The notes under the pieces are model-generated. The model was given only the letters and a program-made list of their open reading frames with translations. It did no database searches and was not told where the DNA came from. From a virus: a stretch of DNA of 58,632 nt. The stretch lies in the IMG/VR virus record IMGVR_UViG_3300044845_000641, positions 1 through 58,632 of that record; one strand, written 5' to 3'. Shown piece by piece: positions 45,277 to 53,337 of this stretch (position 1 is the stretch's first letter; the number at the start of each line of letters is the position of its first letter). The position numbers were made by a program, and so were the translations under genes.

Positions 45277-46692
45277 ATGAGTAATAAGTCCCCATATAAA
45301 ATGACTGGTGAAACATCTTGTCTAACAACAGGTGTTAACGATTGTAATGTTATCACATTATTTCAAATGGGTGTTGAATGTAACGTATCACACCCAACAT
45401 TACCCGAATCGACTGACGGAATAGCTTCGTTAACAATAACAGGTGGGACTCCTCCATATACTATTATTTGGTTGAATGGGGGAATTGGTCCGATTATTTA
45501 TAATTTAAGTGCGGGGTCATACGGAGCAACGGTTGTAGATTATTACGGAGATTTTACGGCAAATACGACATGTATTTTGACAGGAGTAACCCCAACTACA
45601 ACTACAACAAGTACTAGTACAACTTCACCATATCCTAATGAATACGAATTATGTATGGTTACAAACATGTTAGTACAAGGGGTTTATGTGGAAACACAAA
45701 CACATTTTAACCCAAATGGAATTTATGATGGAAAACCGGCATGGATTTCTGACGACAGTCAACAAGCAATAATTTGGGATACATCTCAATCACAATGGTT
45801 AGTGTCCGCTGCAACACCAACTCTATATGTGATATCGAATTTAAATCCGACATATCCACCGATTTACGGTAGTTGGTTCCTAATTGGTAATACGGGTAGC
45901 GTTATTGTTTATGAAGGTCTTTGTCAATCATTACCTGTTGAAGGTAAACTTAAACTTGGAGAAGGAATTACTCCGTTAACTATGAATGTGACCAAAAATC
46001 AAACTATTTGTGGATGTGATGGAGGGATTACAATAACTGCAAATGGGGGTACACCACCGTATACGTATTCTATAGATGCAGGATTGACATATAAAAATAT
46101 GCCAATTTTTAATAATTTATGTTCTGGGACGTATAATGTTCTTGTTGTTGATGATAGTGGAATTATTACTAGTTCAAGTATTATTCTTAACTCACCATCA
46201 AAACCTACAACATATAATGTTAGTTTAAATACAACATCAAAAACAGTTGAAATATCAAATAATAGTGTTACAAAACAATATGAGACGACTATTAAAATAA
46301 CCCCACCACTACCTGACGGAGTGTCTTTAACGTTTAATATTACTCATTTAAATGTTTCAAAATCATCACCAAATTCAGAATCGGCAACATTTCAAAGTGA
46401 TAGTGATTTAGTTATAAACGGAGATTCTCTTGAACCAATTGTGGGGTTTGATGAGTCAGAAACAAAAAGTATAATACCTGGGTGTCAATCAAATGATGTT
46501 TATGTTTATTCAAATTCAGAACAATGGACTCAAGTCATTATCACTAACGCGGATATTTTAAGTTTAACTACAATAACTTCTGTAACAAAAAATGAATCAA
46601 TTAATTGTTATATTGGGACGAGCGATGAAAAATATTCAATAACGAATTTAAAATTATCAGGTTGTAATTGTTGTACCGTAATTACTACATAA
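45277..46692 (+). CDS. SprB-repeat fibre protein with poly-Thr linker
   Basis: 471 residues. Residues about 45-95 form one SprB-type repeat (ASLTITGGTPPYTIIWLNGG, LSAGSYGATVVD). A Thr/Ser-rich linker (TPTTTTTSTSTTSPYP, about 108-123) follows. The middle domain (about 125-225) has ICxxx-free beta strands with many Trp, Tyr and Gln (KPAWISDDSQQAIIWD), of a type seen in phage fibre heads. A second SprB-type repeat lies at about 245-300 (ICGCDGGITITANGGTPPYTYSIDAG). The C-terminus is beta-rich and ends with a Cys motif (GCNCC). It is probably a short tail fibre or decoration protein that touches the host surface. It has its own late box and no signal peptide. Confidence 0.6.
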   Translation: MSNKSPYKMTGETSCLTTGVNDCNVITLFQMGVECNVSHPTLPESTDGIASLTITGGTPPYTIIWLNGGIGPIIYNLSAGSYGATVVDYYGDFTANTTCILTGVTPTTTTTSTSTTSPYPNEYELCMVTNMLVQGVYVETQTHFNPNGIYDGKPAWISDDSQQAIIWDTSQSQWLVSAATPTLYVISNLNPTYPPIYGSWFLIGNTGSVIVYEGLCQSLPVEGKLKLGEGITPLTMNVTKNQTICGCDGGITITANGGTPPYTYSIDAGLTYKNMPIFNNLCSGTYNVLVVDDSGIITSSSIILNSPSKPTTYNVSLNTTSKTVEISNNSVTKQYETTIKITPPLPDGVSLTFNITHLNVSKSSPNSESATFQSDSDLVINGDSLEPIVGFDESETKSIIPGCQSNDVYVYSNSEQWTQVIITNADILSLTTITSVTKNESINCYIGTSDEKYSITNLKLSGCNCCTVITT

Positions 46693-46706
46693 AAAAGAAA
46701 TATACA

Positions 46707-46714
46707 TATTTATA
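46707..46714 (+). promoter_or_regulatory. Putative late promoter box TATTTATA (4 nt before ATG)
   Basis: TATTTATA lies in the 26-base gap before the 844-residue fibre gene, four bases from its ATG. It belongs to the short-spacing class. Confidence 0.5.
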
Positions 46715-46718
46715 GTCA

Positions 46719-49253
46719 ATGGGATTTATAATAAAAAATACTGCAGGGTTAATTAATACAAGATTAACCGATATTGGACGAGAAAAATTGTCACAAGGAA
46801 ATTTTAACATCTCCTATTTCCAAGTTGGAGATAGTGAGGTCTCATACAATACCTTACCAACAAGTTATAATCAATTTGATACTGTAATATTAGAGCCGAG
46901 CTTCAATGCTCAAAATTCAAGTGGGATTCCAGAATCAAATAAAAGTAATGTAAAATATCCTTATTATGTTGATGGGAGAGCGGGTAATACTTATGGAATT
47001 CCTTTTATGGATTCTCAAGTAAGTCCTGTATTTAATAGAGCGGTAATGAGAGGGTTCTTTACTGGTAACACAAGTGCTGAGACAATTAGTTGGAGTGCGT
47101 TAACTAACAATTTTTACGCTATCAATGCTAACTACGTTGTTCAGATGAACTCATTAGTTGGAACCAATAAAATTACTCTTATTAGTAATCCAAGTAATCC
47201 TGATTCAGTTAGAGAGCCTGCTATTGGAGATATTATCACAATTTATTATGATGGTAAAGGTATGGATAATTGTATTTGTTTAAATCTCCCGACACCGACA
47301 CCAACACCAACAATCTCAGTGACGCCTTCGGTAAGTCCTCAAAGTGGTTCAACACCAACACCTACGCCAACATCATCTAATTCGTTCCCTTGTGATTCAC
47401 CAACACCTACTCCTACACCGTCTAAAACTCCTTGTTTAACACCGTCAACAAGTAGAGCATGTCCACTACCATCACCACCTGATTGTTTGGTTGATATGAG
47501 TAGTTGTTACTCAATGTTAACATATAAAATTGTTAACATTTGTTTGGGTGAGATAACATTAGATAGACCTACACCTAATTTTATAAATGTAACAAGCGTT
47601 TGTTATGGTAGAGTGATAGTTTATCCTCCTAACATGACAACGATATACGATAGTATTACACCTAGCCGTCATTGGAATGACAATGTCATTAATTTTGAAT
47701 CAGTTTGTTATACTGACGAGTTTGATGTTAAAGTTTGGAATATGAATATTCCATGGTCAGAAAATCCTGCAGGTCTAATCTCATCAATCAGTAAAGACTA
47801 TACTAATTTTGGTTCTGTCGCTTACTTAGGGGCTAAAGAATACTTTGGATATGCGTCAAGTAGTGGACAAACAGATAGTAGTTCAGTGTATTATTTTAAC
47901 TCTTTTGGAGATAAAATTAATGTGTTACCTGAACAACAAAAGGCGATTGGAATTATCCATTATACAAACCAAACGGTGGATTTATTCTACGGTGAAAAAT
48001 TTGCATTGGAACCATTTGACCCATCAAATCCTGCTGATACTACGGGAGAGGCGAGAAACTTTAAAGTACATATCCCTTGGTTAATGTGGCATAAAAATCC
48101 TGATTGTTGTAATGGTCAAACATTTTGGGTTGACCCTCCAGGATTTGAAGATTTAAATCTTTTCCAAGTTCAATACCTTCAGTCAACTAAGAATGTTGAT
48201 ATGAATAACCCTGGTATGAGATATTACCATCTATGGGACACAAACGCAAATGCTAACGGTATTCCTAATAGAGTTGGTAAAGTATTCCCTGATGATAAGT
48301 TGGTTATTATTGATGATGAGGAAATCATTGCAGCAATGTCCTACAAATCAAATAGAAATTGGACAATACCATCACCTAAGATATCATTAATTACTCCAAA
48401 CACTTGTGGTAACGATAGTTCAACAGTTACGGGTATATTAACAGGTTTAACAGAATCGTTGTATGTCACATATAGATTAAGTAATACAGATTTATTTACC
48501 GATTCATTACATTGTAATTATTATTCGTTTATTCAAGGACCTAATATTGATTGTACTACGATTACATCCCAAAATGTTGCGGTTAGATTCGGTGGGGAAT
48601 TTGGTTGTTTAAATCAATCTTATTATCCTACAACGACTACAACAACAAGTTATAATCCTACAACGACTACAACAACAATTTATAATCCTGTAACTACAAC
48701 AACAACATCAATATGTCCGATATACTGTGACGTAACTCAAGGATTCTTGGCTAATAAATTTGAGATTCTTTGTCAAAAAGTTGTTGGTAATGAGAGACCT
48801 AACTCTTCTGAGTGGGTTGCTATTGATTTCACAAGTCAGTTATCATCAACAATGGTTAATGGTTATATCACCCAAGAAGGGTTGACGGGTAATACATTTG
48901 TTATCACCCAACAAGAGTATGACAATGCTCCGGCATATAACTTAAACACTTACATTCCATTAACACCTGTAGGATATACAGGAACTTCTTTGAATTTTGG
49001 TGATGAGTATTATTTCTATGGTTCTTTGGAAACTGACATCCAAGCAACTATCTATGAAATGAAATATAAGATTAATTTAGGTCAAGCGGAATTTCAAACA
49101 ACATCGAATCCGACATGGACAAGTGGTAAACCTACTTTCGTAAGTGAAATAGGGCTTTACGATTCGAACAAAAATCTTATGATTATATCAAAAATGCAAT
49201 CACCCGTTTTAAGACAAGGTATTCAGCAGTTTTTGATTAAATTCGATATTTAA
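46719..49253 (+). CDS. Tail fibre/collar-type structural protein with Pro-Thr insert
   Basis: 844 residues. The N-terminal part (MGFIIKNTAGLINTRLTDIGREKLSQGNFNISYFQVGDSEV in two consecutive blocks, about 1-185) and the C-terminal part (about 720-844, with SEIGLYDSNKNLMIISKM and FLIKFDI) read like the two ends of one conserved attachment domain. Between them lie Pro-Thr linkers (about 190-250), a beta-rich middle with Trp and Cys (HIPWLMWHKNPDCC), and poly-Thr repeats (about 635-665). I infer that a fibre head has been inserted into a baseplate-attachment domain. It is the last gene of the fibre run and is followed within three bases by the resolvase. The role is host binding or fibre attachment. 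Confidence is moderate. Confidence 0.6.
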   Translation: MGFIIKNTAGLINTRLTDIGREKLSQGNFNISYFQVGDSEVSYNTLPTSYNQFDTVILEPSFNAQNSSGIPESNKSNVKYPYYVDGRAGNTYGIPFMDSQVSPVFNRAVMRGFFTGNTSAETISWSALTNNFYAINANYVVQMNSLVGTNKITLISNPSNPDSVREPAIGDIITIYYDGKGMDNCICLNLPTPTPTPTISVTPSVSPQSGSTPTPTPTSSNSFPCDSPTPTPTPSKTPCLTPSTSRACPLPSPPDCLVDMSSCYSMLTYKIVNICLGEITLDRPTPNFINVTSVCYGRVIVYPPNMTTIYDSITPSRHWNDNVINFESVCYTDEFDVKVWNMNIPWSENPAGLISSISKDYTNFGSVAYLGAKEYFGYASSSGQTDSSSVYYFNSFGDKINVLPEQQKAIGIIHYTNQTVDLFYGEKFALEPFDPSNPADTTGEARNFKVHIPWLMWHKNPDCCNGQTFWVDPPGFEDLNLFQVQYLQSTKNVDMNNPGMRYYHLWDTNANANGIPNRVGKVFPDDKLVIIDDEEIIAAMSYKSNRNWTIPSPKISLITPNTCGNDSSTVTGILTGLTESLYVTYRLSNTDLFTDSLHCNYYSFIQGPNIDCTTITSQNVAVRFGGEFGCLNQSYYPTTTTTTSYNPTTTTTTIYNPVTTTTTSICPIYCDVTQGFLANKFEILCQKVVGNERPNSSEWVAIDFTSQLSSTMVNGYITQEGLTGNTFVITQQEYDNAPAYNLNTYIPLTPVGYTGTSLNFGDEYYFYGSLETDIQATIYEMKYKINLGQAEFQTTSNPTWTSGKPTFVSEIGLYDSNKNLMIISKMQSPVLRQGIQQFLIKFDI
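47287..47440 (+). repeat. Degenerate Pro-Thr coding array
   Basis: Imperfect CCNACN hexamers encode PTPTPTP, then STPTPTPTSS, then SPTPTPSKTP, with Ser and Cys substitutions. The DNA is more diverged than the array at 42462 but has the same CCAACA/CCGACA units. Confidence 0.75.
48621..48710 (+). repeat. Three tandem 30-bp repeats encoding YNPTTTTTTx
   Basis: Units start at 48621, 48651 and 48681. The first two differ at only three or four positions; the third has diverged (CCTGTAACT). They encode YYPTTTTTTS, YNPTTTTTTI and YNPVTTTTTS. The near identity of two units suggests recent slippage or expansion. Confidence 0.85.
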
Positions 49254-49256
49254 CAT

Positions 49257-49859
49257 ATGAAAAAATCTATTAAAGAAAGTCCTAAGGTTCTTGGACTTGA
49301 TGTATCGACCCGAACGATTGGATGGGCGTTATTTGACATTGGGAACCAAGAGTTACTTGAGCTTACACACATATCACCTATACCAAAGCCAAAGGAAGAT
49401 AATAAAATAAAAGAATTACTTCTTAAGAGTGAAATCTTTAAAACCAAACTTTTAGATTATAAAGGATTGGGTATTACAAAGGTTATCATTGAGGAACCTT
49501 TAATGAATAGTAATAATGTGTACACCATACAAACGTTGTTAAGATTCAATACATTAGTTACCAAACAAATCTATGATGTATTAGGTATTGTGCCCGACTA
49601 TATCTCAACATACAACTCAAGAAAATTTGCTTTCCCTGAATTAGTTAGAGAGAATGACAAAGGTAAACATGTGTTATTCGGAGGATTACCAAAAGACATT
49701 GATAAGAAACAAATCATTTGGGATTTAGTTGCCAAAAGAGAACCACAAATTGTTTGGAGTTATACAAAAAACAATACTCTTAAGAAAGAGAATTTTGACC
49801 AATCAGATGCTTATTGTTGTGTTCTTGGTTTTATGAATCAAGAAGGTCTTTGGAGGTAA
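49257..49859 (+). CDS. RuvC-like Holliday junction resolvase
   Basis: 200 residues of the RNase H-like RuvC superfamily. The catalytic acids are in place: VLGLDVSTRTIGWAL (Asp at about residue 15), VIIEEPL (Glu near 79) and NFDQSDAYCCVLG (Asp pair near 182-185). These enzymes cut four-way junctions. In this phage it may process recombination intermediates made by UvsX or debranch DNA before packaging, the role of T4 gp49, which is unrelated in fold. The gene starts three bases after a late fibre gene and may be expressed late. A strong terminator follows. Confidence 0.85.
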   Translation: MKKSIKESPKVLGLDVSTRTIGWALFDIGNQELLELTHISPIPKPKEDNKIKELLLKSEIFKTKLLDYKGLGITKVIIEEPLMNSNNVYTIQTLLRFNTLVTKQIYDVLGIVPDYISTYNSRKFAFPELVRENDKGKHVLFGGLPKDIDKKQIIWDLVAKREPQIVWSYTKNNTLKKENFDQSDAYCCVLGFMNQEGLWR

Positions 49860-49885
49860 TATCGGTTAAGTGAATTATAAATTGG

Positions 49886-49916
49886 AATATCGTCTTTTTA
49901 GACGATATTTTTTTTT
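49886..49916 (+). terminator. Strong terminator between convergent gene blocks
   Basis: AATATCGTCT (49886-49895) pairs with AGACGATATT (49900-49909), a 10-bp stem with a four-base loop, followed by T residues. It lies between the resolvase (plus) and the fibre cassette (minus). The complement is less T-rich after the stem, so it mainly stops plus-strand transcription. Confidence 0.9.
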
Positions 49917-49920
49917 AGGG

Positions 49921-50148
49921 TTAACAATTAAATATTTCAAATCGCTCACACCCATCATCAGTTATTATTTTAATCCCAACTGCTGGTGCCGTATTAAATT
50001 GAGGTGGAAGAAAAATTGTATTTGTTGGTGGAACAGTTGTTACAATAGTTGCGATTATTACACAGTTATTACCGTATACATCACAAGCGTAAATCGAATA
50101 CGGAATTGTTATACTACCTGTTATGACTGTTAATTCTATTGATGTCAT
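49921..50148 (-). CDS. Small fibre-cassette protein, paralogue of the 52137 gene
   Basis: 75 residues on the minus strand, beginning MTSIELTVITGS. It aligns by eye with the 72-residue product of 52137-52355: ITGS, a Y-x-CD segment, a second Cys, TI, a Pro-rich middle, and KI-x-D-x2-GC/NC-x3-E near the end. It is rich in Thr, Ile and Pro and probably forms a compact beta domain. It starts nine bases after the end of the 660-residue fibre gene and is the last gene of the minus-strand operon. A plus-strand frame over the same bases is a shadow. The function is unknown; fibre assembly helper or minor virion component is likely from context. Confidence 0.6.
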   Translation of the reverse strand: MTSIELTVITGSITIPYSIYACDVYGNNCVIIATIVTTVPPTNTIFLPPQFNTAPAVGIKIITDDGCERFEIFNC

Positions 50149-50157
50149 TTCTTTATA

Positions 50158-52140
50158 TTATGATGAACATGATGCACAATTACCAAGTAATGTTACGGTT
50201 ATTATGTTAGTTGAACTATTAATGAATGGTGTTGTTAATGAACAGAATGGTAGTGTTGTTGTGTAATCATTAATTACCATAACCTGTCCTAAGTTATCGC
50301 AATCAATGTAACTCATATATACTGAGGAGAATTCTGAACCTTGTCCATTTATAGGACCACCATTTGATACTGTATAACAATTACATGTTAATGGTGGACA
50401 TACATCATTAGAACATATATCAAGTTTTGTAATACTATATGGGTTTAAACTAGTTGTTGTTGGTAATGTTAAAGAACAAACATATGTTGGTATTGTTTTT
50501 TGGCTTATTGCACTTGTTCCCAACCCATTACAATCAAAATAATTAAATATTGTTTGTGCATTCGCAATTAATTCGTAACAAAAACAAGGTGTTCCACTTG
50601 GAGTTGGTGTCATTGTTGGGGTTGGAGTTGGTGTAGGACTTGGTATTACAACACATGAAACACATTCACCTAAGTTAGAATAACCTGTTGGACCTTCAAC
50701 TAATTCAATTGTATTAACACCAATAATATTATCGTTTATACCTACAAATGAAATACACTTAAGTACATCGTCAACATATGCTTTAAAAATCATGAACTCA
50801 GTTAAAGTACCTCCAGAAGGAGTTGGTACTAATTCTGTTGTGTAATACATCATACCTGTAACACAGTCTTGGAATTGTTTACTACTTGGACAACCAATAT
50901 GACCATCAAGTGTGGTAAAAGAAACGTCACCCAATACATTACAAGGTCTTATTATGATGGGTGATGATGATGGTGTTACTGTTGGAGTTGGAGTAGGTGT
51001 CGGGCTATAAGTATCGATTGTTGCGTCAACACCAACCATTGAACAATAATTTGTTGAACTTGGTGTTACGGTCATTGTTGGGGTGATAGATGGTGTTGGG
51101 GTTGGTGATGGGGTTGGTTCTGCCATACAATCAAATATTGCATCAAAATCAAAATTTATACAGGCGGCAGTTGTTGTTGTGGTTGTTGGACACGACCCCG
51201 AAAAGAAAATTTCTTCACATAAGTCAGGACAGATTGAAAAACACGGTGATTTACCTGATAGTTTAGGTTCACCACCTAAACTGTCTGATAAACACCATTG
51301 TTTATCTATTGTGTTATAGTAGATAAACCAAAGTCCTGAACCACTAATCCAATAGGAATAACCATCATAGTTACCGTCTAAGGTGTAGTTATCGTCATAT
51401 TCGTTACCTGTGTTGGTTATACAATAAGCAGGACAAGGGCCGCAAACTTCTGTAGTTGAACAAGGGCCTAAATCGGTAACAGTAGTTGATTGATTTGTTT
51501 TTAATGGTAATTCTACGGAACAAATATAGTTATTTAACCCATAAAAAGTTTGGCCAGATGGGTTTCCGTCACAATCAACATAAGACACGTAATCACCGGC
51601 CTCATCTACTACATCTATTTGGTAACATTTACAACAAGGAACACAACCCACTCCCTTTGTTACCCATGATGTAAGACAGGCTGTACAATTGTTAAATAAC
51701 AATGAATATTCTAAATAAACTTGGTTACCTAAAGCGTTTAGAATGTTACTTTCAATACTAACAAATGTGTAACAACCTTTAACTAAGGTGTTGTTGATAG
51801 TACAATCGTTAGCATTTGTTAATTCGGTTACGCAAATAGTATTACCTGTTTGTCCTGATGTAAGGGTTGTGGTATCACCTAAAATATAAAAAACATCATT
51901 TGTGCAACAACTACTAAATGAGAACGCTCGGGTATTTCCAGAGTATGTTGTTACATTGGTAAAGGCTGGATTTGGGACAAAAGTTGTTGAATCGGCGGTT
52001 ATATAGTATTTGGTACTTCCACTAGGAAGAGTATCACCACTAAGAACAGTTACGCTACACGGATTACCATTACAATCTGTGAAATTTTGGGTTATTGGTG
52101 AAGATGTTGCATTAGTTAATCTATAGGAATAACAACTCAT
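50158..52140 (-). CDS. Cysteine-rich multidomain tail fibre protein
   Basis: 660 residues on the minus strand. It has at least four copies of a roughly 60-residue cysteine module with the pattern C-x-CY ... YxDC(N/D)G ... CS-x-(T/E)LP ... LGxC: residues about 3-60, 170-232, 515-582 and 583-660 (for example CYSYRLTNATSS and FTDCNGNPC). Between them are Pro-Thr linkers (SPTPTPSITPTMTVTP; TPTPTPTMTPTPSGTP) and unique domains, including GEYDDNYTLDG-like Trp/Tyr-rich stretches. Many cysteines suggest disulfides or metal sites outside the cell. The ATG overlaps the stop of the upstream small gene (ATGA). Orientation opposite to all other structural genes suggests an exchangeable host-range cassette. 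Confidence 0.65.
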   Translation of the reverse strand: MSCYSYRLTNATSSPITQNFTDCNGNPCSVTVLSGDTLPSGSTKYYITADSTTFVPNPAFTNVTTYSGNTRAFSFSSCCTNDVFYILGDTTTLTSGQTGNTICVTELTNANDCTINNTLVKGCYTFVSIESNILNALGNQVYLEYSLLFNNCTACLTSWVTKGVGCVPCCKCYQIDVVDEAGDYVSYVDCDGNPSGQTFYGLNNYICSVELPLKTNQSTTVTDLGPCSTTEVCGPCPAYCITNTGNEYDDNYTLDGNYDGYSYWISGSGLWFIYYNTIDKQWCLSDSLGGEPKLSGKSPCFSICPDLCEEIFFSGSCPTTTTTTAACINFDFDAIFDCMAEPTPSPTPTPSITPTMTVTPSSTNYCSMVGVDATIDTYSPTPTPTPTVTPSSSPIIIRPCNVLGDVSFTTLDGHIGCPSSKQFQDCVTGMMYYTTELVPTPSGGTLTEFMIFKAYVDDVLKCISFVGINDNIIGVNTIELVEGPTGYSNLGECVSCVVIPSPTPTPTPTMTPTPSGTPCFCYELIANAQTIFNYFDCNGLGTSAISQKTIPTYVCSLTLPTTTSLNPYSITKLDICSNDVCPPLTCNCYTVSNGGPINGQGSEFSSVYMSYIDCDNLGQVMVINDYTTTLPFCSLTTPFINSSTNIITVTLLGNCASCSS

Positions 52141-52355
52141 AATAAACTTAGGTTTTCAATTACAGTACAATTATTGTTATCAACAATTTTTAAATTAAAG
52201 TCGTTTTGACTTGATATTATGGATGGAATTTCGAATACATATGGTGTTGACGAAATTGTGTCAATATATATACATGTTGTAATCGGATTATCACATAAAT
52301 AAACATCAAATGGTGACGACCCCGTAATTGTGTTGATTGTAATGTCTGTGGGCAT
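52137..52355 (-). CDS. Small fibre-cassette protein, first gene of the minus-strand operon
   Basis: 72 residues from MPTDITINTITGSS. An upstream in-frame ATG (52409) would place a late box inside the coding region and is rejected. The protein shares ITGS, a Y-x-CD segment, a second Cys and a KI-x-D-x3-C ending with the 75-residue product at 49921. The late box TATTTATC lies 13 bases upstream on the same strand, and the stop overlaps the next ATG by four bases (ATGA). No known family is recognised. It is likely a beta-fold partner of the 660-residue fibre. Confidence 0.65.
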   Translation of the reverse strand: MPTDITINTITGSSPFDVYLCDNPITTCIYIDTISSTPYVFEIPSIISSQNDFNLKIVDNNNCTVIENLSLL

Positions 52356-52368
52356 TTTATTCTTTTTA

Positions 52369-52376
52369 GATAAATA
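52369..52376 (-). promoter_or_regulatory. Putative late promoter box TATTTATC on the minus strand (13 nt before ATG)
   Basis: Read on the minus strand, TATTTATC lies 13 bases before the ATG at 52355. It is the only late-type signal of the three-gene minus-strand cassette and lies back to back with the early promoter of the primase gene. Confidence 0.5.
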
Positions 52377-52402
52377 TAATGAACCTATAAAACTTGTGAA
52401 GA

Positions 52403-52431
52403 TTGACAACTATTATTATATTTCTTATTTT
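52403..52431 (+). promoter_or_regulatory. Sigma70-like early promoter, TTGACA-N17-TATTTT
   Basis: TTGACA (52403-52408) and TATTTT (52426-52431) are 17 bases apart, as in the promoter before the ssDNA-binding protein. The predicted transcription start would fall at about the primase ATG (52438), implying a leaderless or very short-leader message. Confidence 0.5.
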
Positions 52432-52437
52432 TAATCC

Positions 52438-53337
52438 ATGTCTGATGATAAAGAAATACTATTAGAGATTTTACACGAAATTTTGGGTGACCCTGAAAAA
52501 GTCTATGATTCAAAATTGCAATACGGATATAATTGTCCCGAATGTGGTTTAGAAGAGAGGAAAGGTAATTTAGAAGTTTCGTTAGAAAAACATTTGTTTC
52601 ATTGTTGGGCGTGTGGAGACATAAATGGGACTCACGGAACTCTTGGTAAGTTGATTGATAAGTATGGTAATAAAAAACAAAAGAAAATTTACAACCTACT
52701 TCAACCCGAAGAACAAAAACCAAAAGAAAAACAAAAAAACAAATTAAAATTACCTGAAGGATTTACCCAATTTAAAGATAGTAGTTTGGTATATCCTATT
52801 CGTAGACAGGCATATAATTATTTAATTAAGCGTGGAATTACTGATAATATTATTGAGAAGTATGGTATAGGTTTTTGTGATAAGGGTTCGTTCTCAGGTA
52901 GGATTATAATCCCATCTTATAATAATAAGAATCAATTAAATTATTTTATTGCCAGAAGTTGGGACCCAAATAGTCGTGCCAAATACAAAAACCCTGAGTG
53001 TCCTAAAGATGAGATAATTTTTTTTGAGAATATGATTAATTGGGATGAAGACATTTATCTTTGTGAGGGTGCGTTTGATGCGATATTTCTACCAAATAGT
53101 ATCGCTATGTTGGGTAAACATATGTCTGACTTATTATTAACCACTTTATATGAGAAAGCAAACGGTAATATCGTTCTTTGTTTGGATAGTGATGCGTTCC
53201 AAGATGCGGTTAAACTATATCATAATTTAAATGGGGGTAGATTATACGGTAAAATTAAAATAATAAAATTAACAGGTGATTCTGATGTTGCTGATTTAAA
53301 GGGGCAGATTGATGATTACTATATAACAATAAGATAA
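52438..53337 (+). CDS. DNA primase (DnaG/gp61-like)
   Basis: 299 residues. The N-terminal zinc ribbon NCPECGLEER ... FHCWACGD (about residues 32-60) is followed by a charged linker and the TOPRIM core: SGRIIIPSYNNKNQL, IYLCEGAFDAIFLP with the catalytic Glu near 204, and CLDSDAFQDA with the DxD pair near 248. It makes RNA primers for lagging-strand synthesis and would work with the gp41-like helicase. It is shorter than bacterial DnaG and has no obvious helicase-binding C-terminal domain, like T4 gp61 (342). It opens the second early operon behind a sigma70-like promoter and overlaps the next gene by one base. Confidence 0.88.
   Translation: MSDDKEILLEILHEILGDPEKVYDSKLQYGYNCPECGLEERKGNLEVSLEKHLFHCWACGDINGTHGTLGKLIDKYGNKKQKKIYNLLQPEEQKPKEKQKNKLKLPEGFTQFKDSSLVYPIRRQAYNYLIKRGITDNIIEKYGIGFCDKGSFSGRIIIPSYNNKNQLNYFIARSWDPNSRAKYKNPECPKDEIIFFENMINWDEDIYLCEGAFDAIFLPNSIAMLGKHMSDLLLTTLYEKANGNIVLCLDSDAFQDAVKLYHNLNGGRLYGKIKIIKLTGDSDVADLKGQIDDYYITIR

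Noticed and set aside
49870-50133. Plus-strand open frame of 87 codons
   Set aside because: It is antisense to the 75-residue minus-strand gene, which has a paralogue and operon context; the plus-strand product is an atypical Cys/Tyr/Asn-rich sequence.
52356-52409. Longer minus-strand start at 52409
   Set aside because: It would place the late box inside the coding region and overlap the primase promoter; MPTDIT at 52355 has the box at the standard 13-base distance.
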